Of a stretch of 64,000 bases of DNA, positions 9,468 to 20,634 are shown piece after piece. The stretch spans positions 8,990,001 through 9,054,000 of the forward strand of contig JBHGNT010000005.1 in assembly GCA_043228905.1 (NCBI GenBank), written 5' to 3'. The notes under the pieces were generated by a model, which was not told the DNA's origin, made no database searches, and saw only the letters and a list, made by a program, of their open reading frames with translations. The translations under genes were made by a program, and so were the position numbers. This DNA is from Azolla caroliniana. Taxonomy: Eukaryota > Polypodiophyta. Each line of letters starts with the position of its first letter. The stretch's first letter is position 1.

Positions 9468-11717
9468 ATGCAACGACCTGGGCATCCGGGAATGGGAACC
9501 ATGCCCTTCTGGTTATGCATGGCGGATACGAGCTCAGTCCGACCGACCGGGCTTATCCGGGATTTGGAAGTAACGATCGGAGGCCACGTATTCCGGATAT
9601 CGGCCGTGGTGCTGCAGCTGAATGTACAAGGCGCGTACCCCCTACTGCTAGGAAGACCATGGCTGCAAACGGCGCATATCAAGCAGAACTGGCAAAAGAA
9701 CATGATCACATTCCGGCGAGGGAAAACAAAGGTACGAGTAACGACACAACCACGGGTGATCACCAGTAAGGAAGCAACTCCATTATATGCGGAAAGCATT
9801 AACATGTTGGAGGGATTACCGGACGAGGAAGTCGAGCGGTACCTCGAGGAACACCCACGAATCGTCCCACTATTTGAGGTGGATATCACGGCGGCAGTAG
9901 AACCGTACATTACGACGCCGGATGAACCGGACCAAGCGGCGATCCGGGAACTGCGACAAGCGCAGGAATCCCTAGAGAGGGAAATGACGATATCCCAGAG
10001 GGTAAAAGCATCCCAACTCGAGGAGGTGGACCTCGGCACAGCAGACAAGCCCCGACCGGTAAATGTTGCAAAGGAATTGCCGAAGGAAGAAAAGAAGGCA
10101 ATGGTAGCATTATTAACAGACTTCAAGGATGTGTTCGCGTGGTCGTACGAAGACATGCGAGGGCTGGACCCCCAGCTCTATCAGCACCAAATTCACCTAA
10201 GTACGGACGCGAAACCGATCGCTCAACGCAGGTACCGGATGAATCCGAATTATGCGGCAAAGGTGAAGGAGGAAATTGATAAGCTCCTCCGGGTTGGATT
10301 TATCCGACCGGTCAAGCAGGCAACTTGGCTGAGTCCGATAGTGGTGGTCCCGAAAAAGAACGGAAAAATCCGGGTATGCGTGGACTACCGAAAACTAAAT
10401 GCCGCAACAGTGACCAATGCGTTTCCACTACCATTTACGGATGGGGTGTTAGATGCGGTAGCCGGCCACGAAGTTTACAGCTTCCTGGATGGATTTAGCG
10501 GCTACAACCAAATACGAATGAACCCGGCCGACCAAGAGAAGACAGCGTTCGTGACGGAATGGGGAGTGTTCGTCGCGGTCGTGATGATGTTCGGACTAAA
10601 GACGGCTCCAGCGACCTTTCAAAGGATAATAATGGAAATTTTCGGGGAATATATCCCCGGTTTTATGCAGGTCTTCCTTGACGATTTCGCGGTCTACAGC
10701 CGGCACGGAGAGCATCTCGATCACCTCCGGCTGTGCTTGGAGAAGTGCCGCGAGTACCGATTGAGCCTGAACCCGGCCAAGTGCGTCTTTGGAGTGGCAA
10801 GCGGCAACTTGCTAGGGCACGTGGTGAGTAAGGAAGGAATCGCGGTAGATCCGGATAAAGTCAAGGCGATTCTCGAGGCACCAGCACCAAGTAACGCAAA
10901 GGCTTTAAGCCGGTTCCTGGGCCAAATAAGGTGGCATAGCCGGATGATACGGCACCTCGCGGACTTCGCTACACCGTTACATACCGCCGTACATAGGGTA
11001 CCCTTCCTATGGGCGGAGACGGAGGAGGAATCCTACAAAGCGTTGAAGGTTATGCTGTCGCAAGCCCCGGTGGTGCAACTACCGGATTGGAGTAAAAGCT
11101 TTCACGTCTTCGTCGACGCGTCGGACGTAGCAATCGGCAGCGTTCTGATGCAACTCACGGAGCCGAAATGGTACCGACCGGTGTACTACGCAAGCCGGAA
11201 ACTCTCAAAAGCCGAACGGAATTACTCTACGACGGAACGCGAGGCATTGGGAATGGTGTATAATGTCACAAAGTACAGGCACTATCTGCTCGGAAGGAAG
11301 TTTTCCTTCCATGTCGACCATTCGGCACTACTCTACCTGGTCTCGAAGGCATCCCTGACGGGAAAAATTGCACGGTGGACACTGCTGCTACAGGAATTTG
11401 AATTCGACATTTTCCACCGACCCGGGGCGCAGCATGCAGTAGCGGACTACCTAAGCAGACTCGAATCCGGAGAAGCAGGGGACGGCGTCCAGGATGAGTT
11501 TCCCGACGCCGAATTGTTCCGGATCACGACGAAACCGGCAACGGATACAACGGTAGCCGATGAAGACACATGGCTAACTGAGATGCATCAGTTCCTGAGC
11601 ACCGGAATTCCCCCGGAGAACATGGACCGCGATGAAAGGAAAAGGGTAGCAGTAAGAAGTAAACATTTCTGCTTGGTTGGAGACACCCTCTATCACAAGG
11701 GGGCAGATGGTATCTAG
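9468..11717 (+). CDS. Gypsy A protease C-terminus, reverse transcriptase and RNase H
   Basis: This encodes the second half of protease (LLGRPWL), a full RT (RVCVDYRKLN; FLDGFSGYNQI; FLDDFAVYS with the catalytic Asp pair) and RNase H (FVDASD; STTEREALG; HVDHSALLYL; AVADYLSRL). The frame differs from gag by one base relative to B-prime, which reads PCPFWL continuously; A seems to have lost one base near 9505. The frame stops at TAG (11715-11717), where B has TGG (GIW). So pol was once one long frame through integrase. Confidence 0.92.
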   Translation: MQRPGHPGMGTMPFWLCMADTSSVRPTGLIRDLEVTIGGHVFRISAVVLQLNVQGAYPLLLGRPWLQTAHIKQNWQKNMITFRRGKTKVRVTTQPRVITSKEATPLYAESINMLEGLPDEEVERYLEEHPRIVPLFEVDITAAVEPYITTPDEPDQAAIRELRQAQESLEREMTISQRVKASQLEEVDLGTADKPRPVNVAKELPKEEKKAMVALLTDFKDVFAWSYEDMRGLDPQLYQHQIHLSTDAKPIAQRRYRMNPNYAAKVKEEIDKLLRVGFIRPVKQATWLSPIVVVPKKNGKIRVCVDYRKLNAATVTNAFPLPFTDGVLDAVAGHEVYSFLDGFSGYNQIRMNPADQEKTAFVTEWGVFVAVVMMFGLKTAPATFQRIIMEIFGEYIPGFMQVFLDDFAVYSRHGEHLDHLRLCLEKCREYRLSLNPAKCVFGVASGNLLGHVVSKEGIAVDPDKVKAILEAPAPSNAKALSRFLGQIRWHSRMIRHLADFATPLHTAVHRVPFLWAETEEESYKALKVMLSQAPVVQLPDWSKSFHVFVDASDVAIGSVLMQLTEPKWYRPVYYASRKLSKAERNYSTTEREALGMVYNVTKYRHYLLGRKFSFHVDHSALLYLVSKASLTGKIARWTLLLQEFEFDIFHRPGAQHAVADYLSRLESGEAGDGVQDEFPDAELFRITTKPATDTTVADEDTWLTEMHQFLSTGIPPENMDRDERKRVAVRSKHFCLVGDTLYHKGADGI

Positions 11718-13019
11718 AGACGAGCAATGCGGAGCGATGAGAAGGATCTAATCCTCAGGGAAGCCCACTGTGGAATTGCCGGCGGGCATTATGCCGGCGA
11801 CGCAACCGCTCGGAAAATATGGCAGAGCGGACTGTGGTGGCCGACCACCCTAAAAGATGCCGTGAAGTATAGCAGAGAATGCGATTTGTGTCAACGACTG
11901 GGCCAACCCACAGAGCAGGCCCGGATGCCACACCACCCGGTCTTGCCCTTAGAACCGTTTCAAAAGTGGGGGTTGGACTTTGTCGGTCCCTTCAAACCAC
12001 CGGCAATGCGAACCGGAAATCGGTATGTCATAGTGGCGACCGACTATTGCACCAAATGGGTAGAAGCAAAGGCCTTACGGGACAACACGGCCGCGTCCAC
12101 GGCAAAGTTTCTGTACGAGTGCATATGGTGCCGGTATGGATGCCCGATCGAGCTTATAAGTGACCAAGGAGGACATTTTCTCGGGCAGGTAGTAGAAAGC
12201 CTGACGTCATTTTACGCGGTGGTGCATAAAAAGAGTACTCCCTACTACCCTCAAGCCAATGGACTAGCGGAATCAACGAACAAAACTTTGCAGAACATCC
12301 TACGAAAAATCGTCAACGAGAACCGGACCGACTGGGATACGAAATTGCAAAGCACGCTATGGGCGTACCGAACAACGTACAAAACCAGCATCCGGACAAC
12401 CCCGTTCCGACTAGCATTCGGGTTAGAAGCGGTCATGCCGGTAGAGTTCCAGATCCCAAGCTTACGGATTCAGGTGAAGGAGCGCTTAAGTGAGAACGAG
12501 TCCGAACGAATCCGGCTGGCGACGTTGTTGGAATTAGAAGAAAACCGAATAGCCAGCTTACTACAACTCGAACTGGAGCAAAGGAGGAGAAAAGCTTTCG
12601 TGGACCGACACCGGCGTGGCAATGAAAAGGAGTTCGAAGTCGGGAAACCGGTGCTACTATTCCAGACACGGATGGGGAACATGCCGGGAAAGTTGCGGTT
12701 TCGATGGACCGGACCGTTCTGGATCACCAAGGAGTACAATGGGTCGTATCAGCTCGACACGTTGTCTGGAGATGTCATCGGCAAGTGGGCAAATGGATTT
12801 CGGCTAAAGCCGTATAAGGGAAATATGCCAGCCAACCCGTTCAAGCGAAACCCGGAAATCCGGCAAGATGAGGAACCGACACCGACAGACGCTGCTGAAG
12901 ATAGTCGGACCGAGGAAGAACCGACACCAATACTGACGAAGACTATCCCGGAAAACCGACAGAAGGATCCGGTATCCACACGAACCGACCCGAACAAATC
13001 GGGGGGGACCAGCAAATGA
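11718..13019 (+). CDS. Gypsy A integrase
   Basis: Open from just after the TAG. It has the HHCC zinc-binding N-terminus (EAHCGIAGGHYA...CDLCQRLG), the catalytic core with DFVGPF, ISDQGGHF and ANGLAESTNK as the D,D,E residues, and a basic C-terminal domain (LRFRWTGPFWI...KWANGFRLKPY). After residue about 370 it turns into a Pro/Thr/Glu-rich tail that ends at 13019. It would insert the cDNA into the host genome. No chromodomain is seen, in contrast to element C. Confidence 0.92.
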   Translation, partial: RRAMRSDEKDLILREAHCGIAGGHYAGDATARKIWQSGLWWPTTLKDAVKYSRECDLCQRLGQPTEQARMPHHPVLPLEPFQKWGLDFVGPFKPPAMRTGNRYVIVATDYCTKWVEAKALRDNTAASTAKFLYECIWCRYGCPIELISDQGGHFLGQVVESLTSFYAVVHKKSTPYYPQANGLAESTNKTLQNILRKIVNENRTDWDTKLQSTLWAYRTTYKTSIRTTPFRLAFGLEAVMPVEFQIPSLRIQVKERLSENESERIRLATLLELEENRIASLLQLELEQRRRKAFVDRHRRGNEKEFEVGKPVLLFQTRMGNMPGKLRFRWTGPFWITKEYNGSYQLDTLSGDVIGKWANGFRLKPYKGNMPANPFKRNPEIRQDEEPTPTDAAEDSRTEEEPTPILTKTIPENRQKDPVSTRTDPNKSGGTSK

Positions 13020-13035
13020 CGTGGTCCAAACAAAG

Positions 13036-13053
13036 AAAAAAAAAAAAAAAAAA
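13036..13053 (+). repeat. A18 tract between integrase and ORF3 of gypsy A
   Basis: Homopolymer of 18 A directly after the integrase stop. Element B has a similar A22 run at the same place (26380-26401). Confidence 0.95.
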
Positions 13054-13164
13054 GATGTGGGCAAAATCGACGCGAATCATAGTAATGATGGGGAGATCAC
13101 AAAAGGTGGGAGCGCCACCATGCAACGAAGAGGCGCCATGCATTAAAGAAGGACGTGCACGTAC

Positions 13165-14115
13165 TTGCTATTTAAAGCATGGAACGTGGGCACTCACACG
13201 CGGCAAACAAGAAAGGACATACTAATTATGGCGAGAGAGGAACATGCGCGAGAAACGAAAAAGGGCGGCTCGAGGCACAACCCACTATATAAGACACAGG
13301 CCGGCGAAGGGCTCACTTTTTACGAATTTTCCTACATACAGGCGCAGAAGCACAGAAGAGCGACCCGACGCACAGAGCACACACAGCGCAATCCCGAACA
13401 ACAGGCAGCAGAAGAAGAATTCGAAACAATGGTACTGTCAGAAGAGGCACGCCAATGGATGAGGGAGAACGGGTTAAAAGGATTGTTGCGGATCGCCGAC
13501 GCTCCACCACACGCAGAACCAGAGCAGGCGGCAGCATCGATTGATTTATCAGAAGTCACGGAAGGAGCGGTGCAGGCGCTCACGGGGATAAAAGCAGGAG
13601 GACTTCAAACAATCGAAAACCCTTCAAGTGAAATCCTGTTCGAATATTTCGGGGAGTACTCTATCAGCAGCAAGGCGTATCGAACGCAGGGTGGAGAGAA
13701 CCTGTTGTTCGGAGAAGTGGCCCGCGCCATGATGGAATACGGATTCGTGAATCCCCGTCCCCCGGCCATAGCCAAGTACCGGGCAGCGTTCTTAATAGCA
13801 GCGTACGAAGGCTTACAAATAGAGTGGCTCCATTTCATAACCGAAGGATTGAAGGAGGCCATCAAAAATCCTGTGGAAGGAAAAAAGCCATGGGCCGGGA
13901 TAGCACAATGGCTAACGGTGTTAGTCCCACCGGTGCTCCCCATCACACAAAAGAAAAGAGGTCGGCAGGAGACGACGCCGAAAAAGGTCACAAAGCGCCG
14001 ACAGATCTTGGAGAAACACACCCCCGGATGGACCCAGCAAGAAGCAGAACAGCAGGGGGAAGGACCATCCCGACAGCAACAGGAACCGGCAACAAAGGCA
14101 AAACCGGCATGGTAA
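13165..14115 (+). CDS. Gypsy A ORF3, N-terminal globular part
   Basis: An additional gene after integrase, in the position where Athila-type elements carry an env-like ORF. No signal peptide or membrane segment is seen. The frame is open from 13165, but the part shared with element B begins near ATG 13429 (VLSEEARQWMRENGLKG). Shared landmarks are APPH, the strongly kept YFGEYS-SKAYRTQGGE block, PRPP and AQWLTVL.PP, then a basic KKRGRQ stretch. I do not recognise the family. A frameshift near 14110 separates it from the coiled-coil part. A TATA-like TATATAA sits at 13286-13292. Confidence 0.8.
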   Translation: MLFKAWNVGTHTRQTRKDILIMAREEHARETKKGGSRHNPLYKTQAGEGLTFYEFSYIQAQKHRRATRRTEHTQRNPEQQAAEEEFETMVLSEEARQWMRENGLKGLLRIADAPPHAEPEQAAASIDLSEVTEGAVQALTGIKAGGLQTIENPSSEILFEYFGEYSISSKAYRTQGGENLLFGEVARAMMEYGFVNPRPPAIAKYRAAFLIAAYEGLQIEWLHFITEGLKEAIKNPVEGKKPWAGIAQWLTVLVPPVLPITQKKRGRQETTPKKVTKRRQILEKHTPGWTQQEAEQQGEGPSRQQQEPATKAKPAW

Positions 14116-16327
14116 AGGCAAAGGGAAATCGGCCGAGGAGGAACCGGTAGCGCGCAAACCAATCCATATAACGCTGCGACGGCCGGAACCGGAACCAGAG
14201 GTCTTTATACAAAAGGTCCGTCTGGTAACCGCACCGGAGGAGGAAGCTGAAACAGAAGACTCATCCGAACCACTGGTAAGACTCCCAGCAAGCAAAGGTC
14301 GGGAGAAACGGGCGAAAGGACCGGCTCCACCAGTGGACAGAACTCAGCAGAGGGCGCAAGGACCATCTCCAGTAGCCGAGGCGGAAACAGCACCGAAACC
14401 CGTACCGAGGGAAGCAGCACCGACACCAGTTGGGCCGAACTTCAGAGAACCGGTTATCCCAGAGAAGAAGAAGGAACAAGCGTCGGAGCCGGAGCCAGAG
14501 AAGAGGCCAGAAAAACAGCCTGAGTTAAGTGAGCAAGGCCACCCCGACACAGGAAGAACAAAGCCACAATGGCTGAGATGGCTTTCGGAGCAGTTATTGG
14601 GAGTAGCGGACCAGTTAGAAAAAGAAGAAACGTGTAGGCAACAGCTGACGCATACAACAACTCAGGAGTTGGTCGCGCTCCGAACACAGATCGAGGAAAT
14701 GCAAGGGGAGCTGTTGCATGCAAGGGAAGGAATTCAACAAGCACAAGTTGTCACCGAGCCGGTCGGGACAACAAGGAAGCAACCAGAACCGGAACCGGTA
14801 GCCTTGCAAACCGGCCCTGAGACCGAAAAAATAATAGAAACCTTACGAGAGGAGTTAAAAGCTCAGGAGGCATTAAGGGAAAGAGAAAGGGAGCAGCGGA
14901 AAGTAGTGGAGGACGACAGACGAAAAATGGAAGAAGGCCTCCGGAAAGGTCGAGCCGCTAATGACCAACTGCAAGAAGAAAAAGAGAAGCTGCAAAAGGA
15001 GAAGGACAGACTACGTCGACATGCCGAGCAAGAGATAGAACGACTGCAGGAAGAACTCCGACAACAGAAGGACCAGGACGATCGGTTAAGAGCTCAGGCA
15101 AACCGACGCCTGAAGCAGAAGTCGGAGGACTTCGACCGTCTCTACCGAGATCACAAGCAGGCCGAGTCGGACAACAAGAAACGGACAGCAGACTACGACC
15201 GGCAAATAGAGAAGCTGAAAGAACAGCTCAAAGAGACCCGATTAGACCTGGCTAAGGCAATGGATGAGGTCAGTGCCAACAAGGAAGCATTGTCGGCGGA
15301 AATAGCCCAAGCAACGGAGAGAAGGAAGGAATTAGAGGCGCTAAGGCGGGAAAAGCTGGACCTGACCAAGATCAGGAATGAAGAAAAGGAAAATTCGACC
15401 TTCACGATCAGCAAACTGCAAAGTACCTATGAAAAGCAGAAAGCGGATTACGAGGCCCAGGCTCAGATAATGGCCGACATTATAAAACGAGCAAGGAAGG
15501 AAAAACAGGAAGCTTATGCGCATGCTAAGGCAGGGGTTGACCGGATCAAGCTCATCATGTCAGGATGGAGTACCCGAGCTAAGGCAAGCATCAACGAAAG
15601 TACGGAAAAGCTATGGAAGGAGTGGTCACAACAGGCAGCCGAGCTGCAGACACTCCGAGCGGATGCCGAGAATCGGAGGAAGACCGGTGACAAGTTCTAC
15701 AAGATGGATGAGGAATGTATCGTCGCCATTCGGGAAGAATTGTCGGAAGATTTCTACACTTTAGCGGAAGAACATCTCAAAGAAATCCGAGGGTTGGTAG
15801 AGAGGTTGGATGACGGGCAGCTCGCAACTTAGTTGGAGTTGGAGAGATACGAGCAGGACCGGTTACGACAGGAAGCTAAGGGAAGAACGACGCCAATCAC
15901 TATTGGTGAGGGAACGCGACCGGCTGAAGATGAACCAACCGACACCGAACAACCCCGACGAGGAATACCCGAAGACGAACTTGAAGAAGAGCAGGAGCGG
16001 ACCGATGCCGGAGAAGAAGAAGAGCTGAGACCGGAAGACACCAGAGCAGAGGAAGGAGGCATATCGAGTCGACCAGTCGAGACCGGAGAAAGCGACACCG
16101 GTAACAGAACAAAGCCAGGAACGGAGGGAGAACAGGAAGAACCCGGACGAAGCGGTGAGGAAGCACCGGCACCACAGAATCAAGCAGAGCCGGAGCAGCA
16201 AATTTTTACGGAACAGCCCACCCAACCGGAGGTCGGAGACCAAGCAGGCAAGGAACAGGAACAGGAGGAAGGAGCACCACTTGACACCATCGAGCAGAGT
16301 GTGCTCGATATTTTGGAGGAAGACTGA
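14116..16327 (+). CDS. Gypsy A ORF3, coiled-coil and acidic C-terminal part
   Basis: It continues ORF3. From 14116 the frame is Pro/Glu-rich. From about 14.8 to 15.8 kb it is a very long heptad-rich coiled coil (EEKEKLQKEKDRL, EIERLQEELRQQKD and many more), then a Glu/Pro-rich acidic tail ending TIEQSVLDILEED at 16327. A TAG at 15830-15832 interrupts it, but the frame continues unchanged on both sides. The whole ORF3 would be about 1,000 residues. Its function is unknown; a structural or particle-associated role is only a guess. The last part is repeated at 6332-6596. Confidence 0.8.
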
Positions 16328-16377
16328 GGCCGGGAGTGGATTCGAAGTGCAAGGCACTTTCCCACGGGCGTGCCATG

Positions 16378-16765
16378 TGTTGGCCGGTCAGAAGAGCAAG
16401 GACAAGTGGGAAGGCGGAATCGGATCGGATAATAGGAAGTAAATAATAGTAGAATTATTATTCAGAGGGACGGATCCGGTACAGTTGTACCGATCCGGAT
16501 CCGAACCGATTCGGATGTCGGTTGCCTAAGCGCACCGATTGTAACCTTGCCGGATGCCTATAAAAGGATCCGATGATTTGTAAAGGGGACGAAAAAGTAA
16601 TACAATAGTAATTATTGCGTGTTTATCTGTATCTCGTATTGTTTACCGTCTGTGCTTAATTGTAATCATCTTACGCGTGTAACCTAGCATCCAATCCTTA
16701 CCACCCCTTTGGAGAAGTGTCGGATAGACACCTGTGTTGAGGCTAGTCCGGCCAGACAGACAACA
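16378..16765 (+). repeat. 3' LTR of gypsy A
   Basis: It is 388 bp, almost identical to 6647-7034 (a handful of substitutions), with its TATA box at 16559-16565. It ends ...GACAACA and is followed at once by copia D gag. No clear polypurine tract precedes it; the 50 bp after the ORF3 stop are mixed sequence. Confidence 0.88.
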
Positions 16766-19700
16766 AATTCAAAAGCTTTAAAACCTCTATGCTTACAAGG
16801 GATAGTATCCCAAGCTTTCCAGATCTGGTTTCAATGCTTGTAGTAGAAGAAAGGAATCAGATGGATGATGTAAATAAAGGAAATCTTGAGAATGAGGGGC
16901 AAGCCCTACATAATAGTGCTGGAAGAGGCCGAGGAAGAGGCCATGGAAGATTTGGCTCAGCAAGAACCAACAATAATGGTTATCAAGGAAGAGGACAACA
17001 AAGCATTAGAGGAAGAAACAACAACAAAGGCAGGGGGAGCAACCAAGGTAGAGGTAAGCAAACATATGTAAATGATGATGGTTGTTGGTATTGTGGAAAA
17101 CCTGGCCACACACAAGCTGAATGTTACAAGAAGCAAAATGATGAGCAAAGAGGAAAGAGACAGCAGAATAACTATGCCCAAACTAGTGAAGATTGTGAAA
17201 AAGATGGTGCATTTGTGGTACAACATGAGATAGCAGCAGTGGCTGAAAGCTCACAGAAATGTAATGAAGAGTTTATATGGTATGTAGACTCGGGGGCATC
17301 TAACCATATGACTGGACATGCAAACTGGTTTGAAAGGTTGAGAGAACCAGATATTCCTGGCTATGTACAGACGGGTGATAATAGTACTCACCAAATAGAA
17401 CATGTTGGAGATATCCCATTGTGGGAAGAAAAAGGAAAGACTAAGTATATGTTGAATGTAATGCATGTTCCAAATCTTGCTAAGAATCTGATTTCTGTTG
17501 GACAGATAGTAGAGCAAGGTATGCAAGTAAAGTTTAAGCAAAGTGGATGCTATATAGAAAAGAATGGGAAGCTCATTGCAAAAGGAAAACGACAAGGAAG
17601 AATGTTTATTTTGGATGTTGACATGCCTAGACAGATTTCAGCTATGTTTGCAAATGGAATGAGTGTAGTCTCAGATGTGGAAATGGGGCATAAAAGGATT
17701 GGCCACATAAGTATGCAAACCCTAAAGAATATGTTGAGAAAAGATGCAGTGGATGGACTGCCAAAACTGAAAAATTGTGAAATGGGAAAGATGTGTGAAG
17801 CATGTCAATATGGAAAGCAAAATAGGTTGTCATTCCCTCATGAAAGACATGTACGTAAAAATTTGTTGGATTTGGTACATACGGATGTATGGGGACCAAC
17901 TAAGAATGCATCTATCGGTGGCTGCAGATTTTATGTAACTTTTATTGATGATTGCTCAAGGAAAACATGGGTGTATTTCATGAAAGAGAAAAGTGAAGTG
18001 TTTGAATGTTTTCGTAAGTTTAAATGCATGGTAGAAAAGCAGGCAGGTACAAGAATAAAATGTTTAAGATCTGATGGAGGAGGAGAGTATTTCTCCAATG
18101 AATTTTCTGATTTTCTATGCAATCAGGGAATACGAAGACAGTTCACATGTAGATATACTCCACTGCAAAATGGAGTTGCTGAGAGGAAAAACAGAACATT
18201 GGTGAACATTGCAAGGGCTTTGATGACAGAGAAGAATATGCCATTGTACTATTGGGCAGAAGCTGTAAATACAGCAAATTATATTCTAAATAGATGTATA
18301 ACATCGGGAGTACATGAAACAACTCTTGAAGAGTGTTTCTATGGAAGGAAACCTAGTTTAGAACACTTAAAAGTGTTTGGATGCCTTGCATATGCACATC
18401 TGCCTGCAGAAGTAAGAAGTAAGCTGGATCCAAAAGCAGAAAAATGTATTTTTGTTGGCTATTCAGAAGAACAAAAAGGGTATCGATGCTATAACCCTAT
18501 AACAAAGAAGATTGTGACAAGTAGGGATGTAATCTTAGATGAGTTAGCCAGCTGGTATAGTCCAAAACAGAATCCAGAGACTGATGAAGACAATGAGATT
18601 GAAGACAAAGACAAATCTGAAAATGTAGAAGACTGCCACAGAGATGGAAGCAAGGTTGGACAGCAAAGTCCAACATCAACAGAATGTTCTGGACCATCAA
18701 AAAGCTCAGATGGTAAATCTGATTCGAATTCTTGGAGTGGAAAAAGTGGAGGACACAAAAAATGTGATGATAAAAAAGGAAAACAGAAAATGCCAGAGTA
18801 TGAAATGTTGGATGACTTGTCTAAAAACATGGAAGATGAGGATTCAGATGTGTCATTGGATGATCTTCTTGGCATAAGAGGATTGAAAATCCCTGGTATG
18901 GAAAAAGCATTGAAGGATGCAAATCAGAAACTGAGAAGATCAGATAGAGAGAAAAAAATTGTTGAAAGATTTGGTTATGATACATATATGGCTATGCATT
19001 ATGCATATATGTCTAAGGTGGTACAGATCCCTGATCCAAGTAGTTTTGATGAGGCTAAAACTGAGAAGAAATGGGTGGATGCAATGCAAGAAGAGATTGA
19101 TGCATTGGTTGAAAACAGAACATGGGATTTGGTGAAGTTACCAAAAGAAAAAAATGTGGTAGGTTGCAAATGGGTCTACAAGACAAAGCATGATTCCAGT
19201 GGGAATATAAGTAGACATAAAGCAAGATTGGTTGCAAAGGGATATGCCCAAATGCAAGGAATTGATTATGATGAGACATTTGCACCGGTTGCAAAGATGG
19301 CAACATTGAGGACATTACTGGCTGTAGGTGCAGCCAGAAGATGGTTTCTTCATCATATGGATGTAAAAAATGCCTTCTTACATGGTAACTTGGAAGAAGA
19401 AGTGTATATGTGTCAACCACTAGGTTTTGAAGATAGGAAGCATTCAGATTATGTATGTAAGCTGAAAAAGGCTCTCTATGGACTAAAACAGGCACCAAGA
19501 ACATGGCACAGAGAACTTTCAGATTATCTGAAAAAACTTGACTTCAAAATGTCAAAGGCTGATTCATCATTGTATGTTAAAAGGGAAGATGATTGTATTG
19601 TTGTGATTCTGATTTATGTTGATGATCTCATCATTGGAGGTGATTTCATGGATGAGATAAGTAAGCTGAAAAGAAATTTGGAAATGAAATTTCATATGAA

Positions 19701-20526
19701 AGATTTGGGAGATCTGAGATATTTTTTGGGTATTGAAATCATCAGATCTGAAAGTGGTATATGTGTGTTGCAAAGACAATATGCAACAACTATGTTGAAA
19801 AAGTATGGTATGCTTGGATGCAAACCTATTGGAGTACCACTAGATAAAAACTGCAAATTGAGGGCTGATTTGGGAGCCAAAATAGAAGATGTAAACATGT
19901 ACAGGTCTATGGTGGGCAACCTTATTTATTTGACCATAACAAGACCTGATTTGAGTTATGCAGTTGGATTAGTTAGCCAATTTATGCAACAACCAACAAA
20001 GCCGCATTTGGATTGCATTAGAAGAATTCTGAGGTATATAAAAGCTACTCAGAACTATGGATTGTTTTACAGGGCTGATTTGGACATAAATCTAGAAGGA
20101 TATACAGATGCTGATTGGGTTGGAAGCCAAACAGATAGAAGATCCACAAGTGGATATATCTTTACATTGGGAAGTGCAAGTATTTCATGGAGTAGCAAGA
20201 AACAGGCTACTGTTGCATTGTCTAGTACTGAAGCTAAGTACAGAGGAGCTGCCATAGCCACTTATGAAGAGGTATGGATCAGAAGATTGCTTGCTGATTT
20301 GGGAGAGTTTATAGATGGTACTGTCACAATCTGGTGTAACAATATGAGCAGCATTCAGTTTGCAAAAAACCCAGTGTTCCATGCAAGAACAAAGCACATT
20401 GAAGTGCATTATCACTTTGTTAGAGAAAAAGTGATTGAAGGAGAAGTTGATCTGGTGTATGTGAATACAAATCAGCAGGTTGCTGATATTCTCACAAAGG
20501 GATTGAGTGTGGAAAAGCATACATAG
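16766..20526 (+). CDS. Element D gag C-terminus, protease, integrase, RT and RNase H
   Basis: One uninterrupted frame of about 1,250 residues. In order: gag end (KFKSFKTSMLTRDSIPSFPDL), a Gly/Arg-rich segment, a CCHC knuckle (CWYCGKPGHTQAEC), copia protease (WYVDSGASNHM), the pre-integrase zinc region (GHKRIGHIS...CEACQYGKQ), the integrase core (HTDVWGP, FIDDCSRKTW, RSDGGGEY, NGVAERKNRT), RT (CKWVYKTK, MDVKNAFLHG, catalytic YVDDLIIGG) and RNase H (YTDADWVGS, ALSSTEAKY, CNNMSSI). The stop at 20524 follows LTKGLSVEKHT; homology-like sequence continues briefly beyond it. All catalytic residues are present. Confidence 0.93.
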
Positions 20527-20625
20527 TTTCGGAACATGATGGGAGTTGTAGACACTGATATGATGGCTGAAAAGCATCATGGAAAAGAAGTGGTAGATAA
20601 CCCCAAGAAAGGATAAGTTGAGCTT

Positions 20626-20634
20626 GAGGGGGAG
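20626..20634 (+). other. Polypurine tract of element D
   Basis: GAGGGGGAG directly precedes the 3' LTR start TGTTGAG, the standard plant copia arrangement. Confidence 0.9.

Larger units (their letters stand above)
6647..16765 (+). mobile_element. Ty3/gypsy element A (OTA-like) with an extra 3' ORF
   Basis: Both LTRs are 388 bp (6647-7034 and 16378-16765), TGTTGGCC...GACAACA. The internal order is gag-protease, RT-RNase H, integrase, then a long additional ORF3. The RT and integrase wording (WAYRTTYKTSIRTTPF, FLDGFSGYNQI) fits the non-chromovirus Athila/Tat/Ogre group. LTR identity is very high, so insertion is recent. No target duplication is visible, because the left border carries a piece of a tandem copy. 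Coding lesions: stops at 9463, 11715 and 15830, and frameshifts near 9505 and 14110. Confidence 0.9.
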
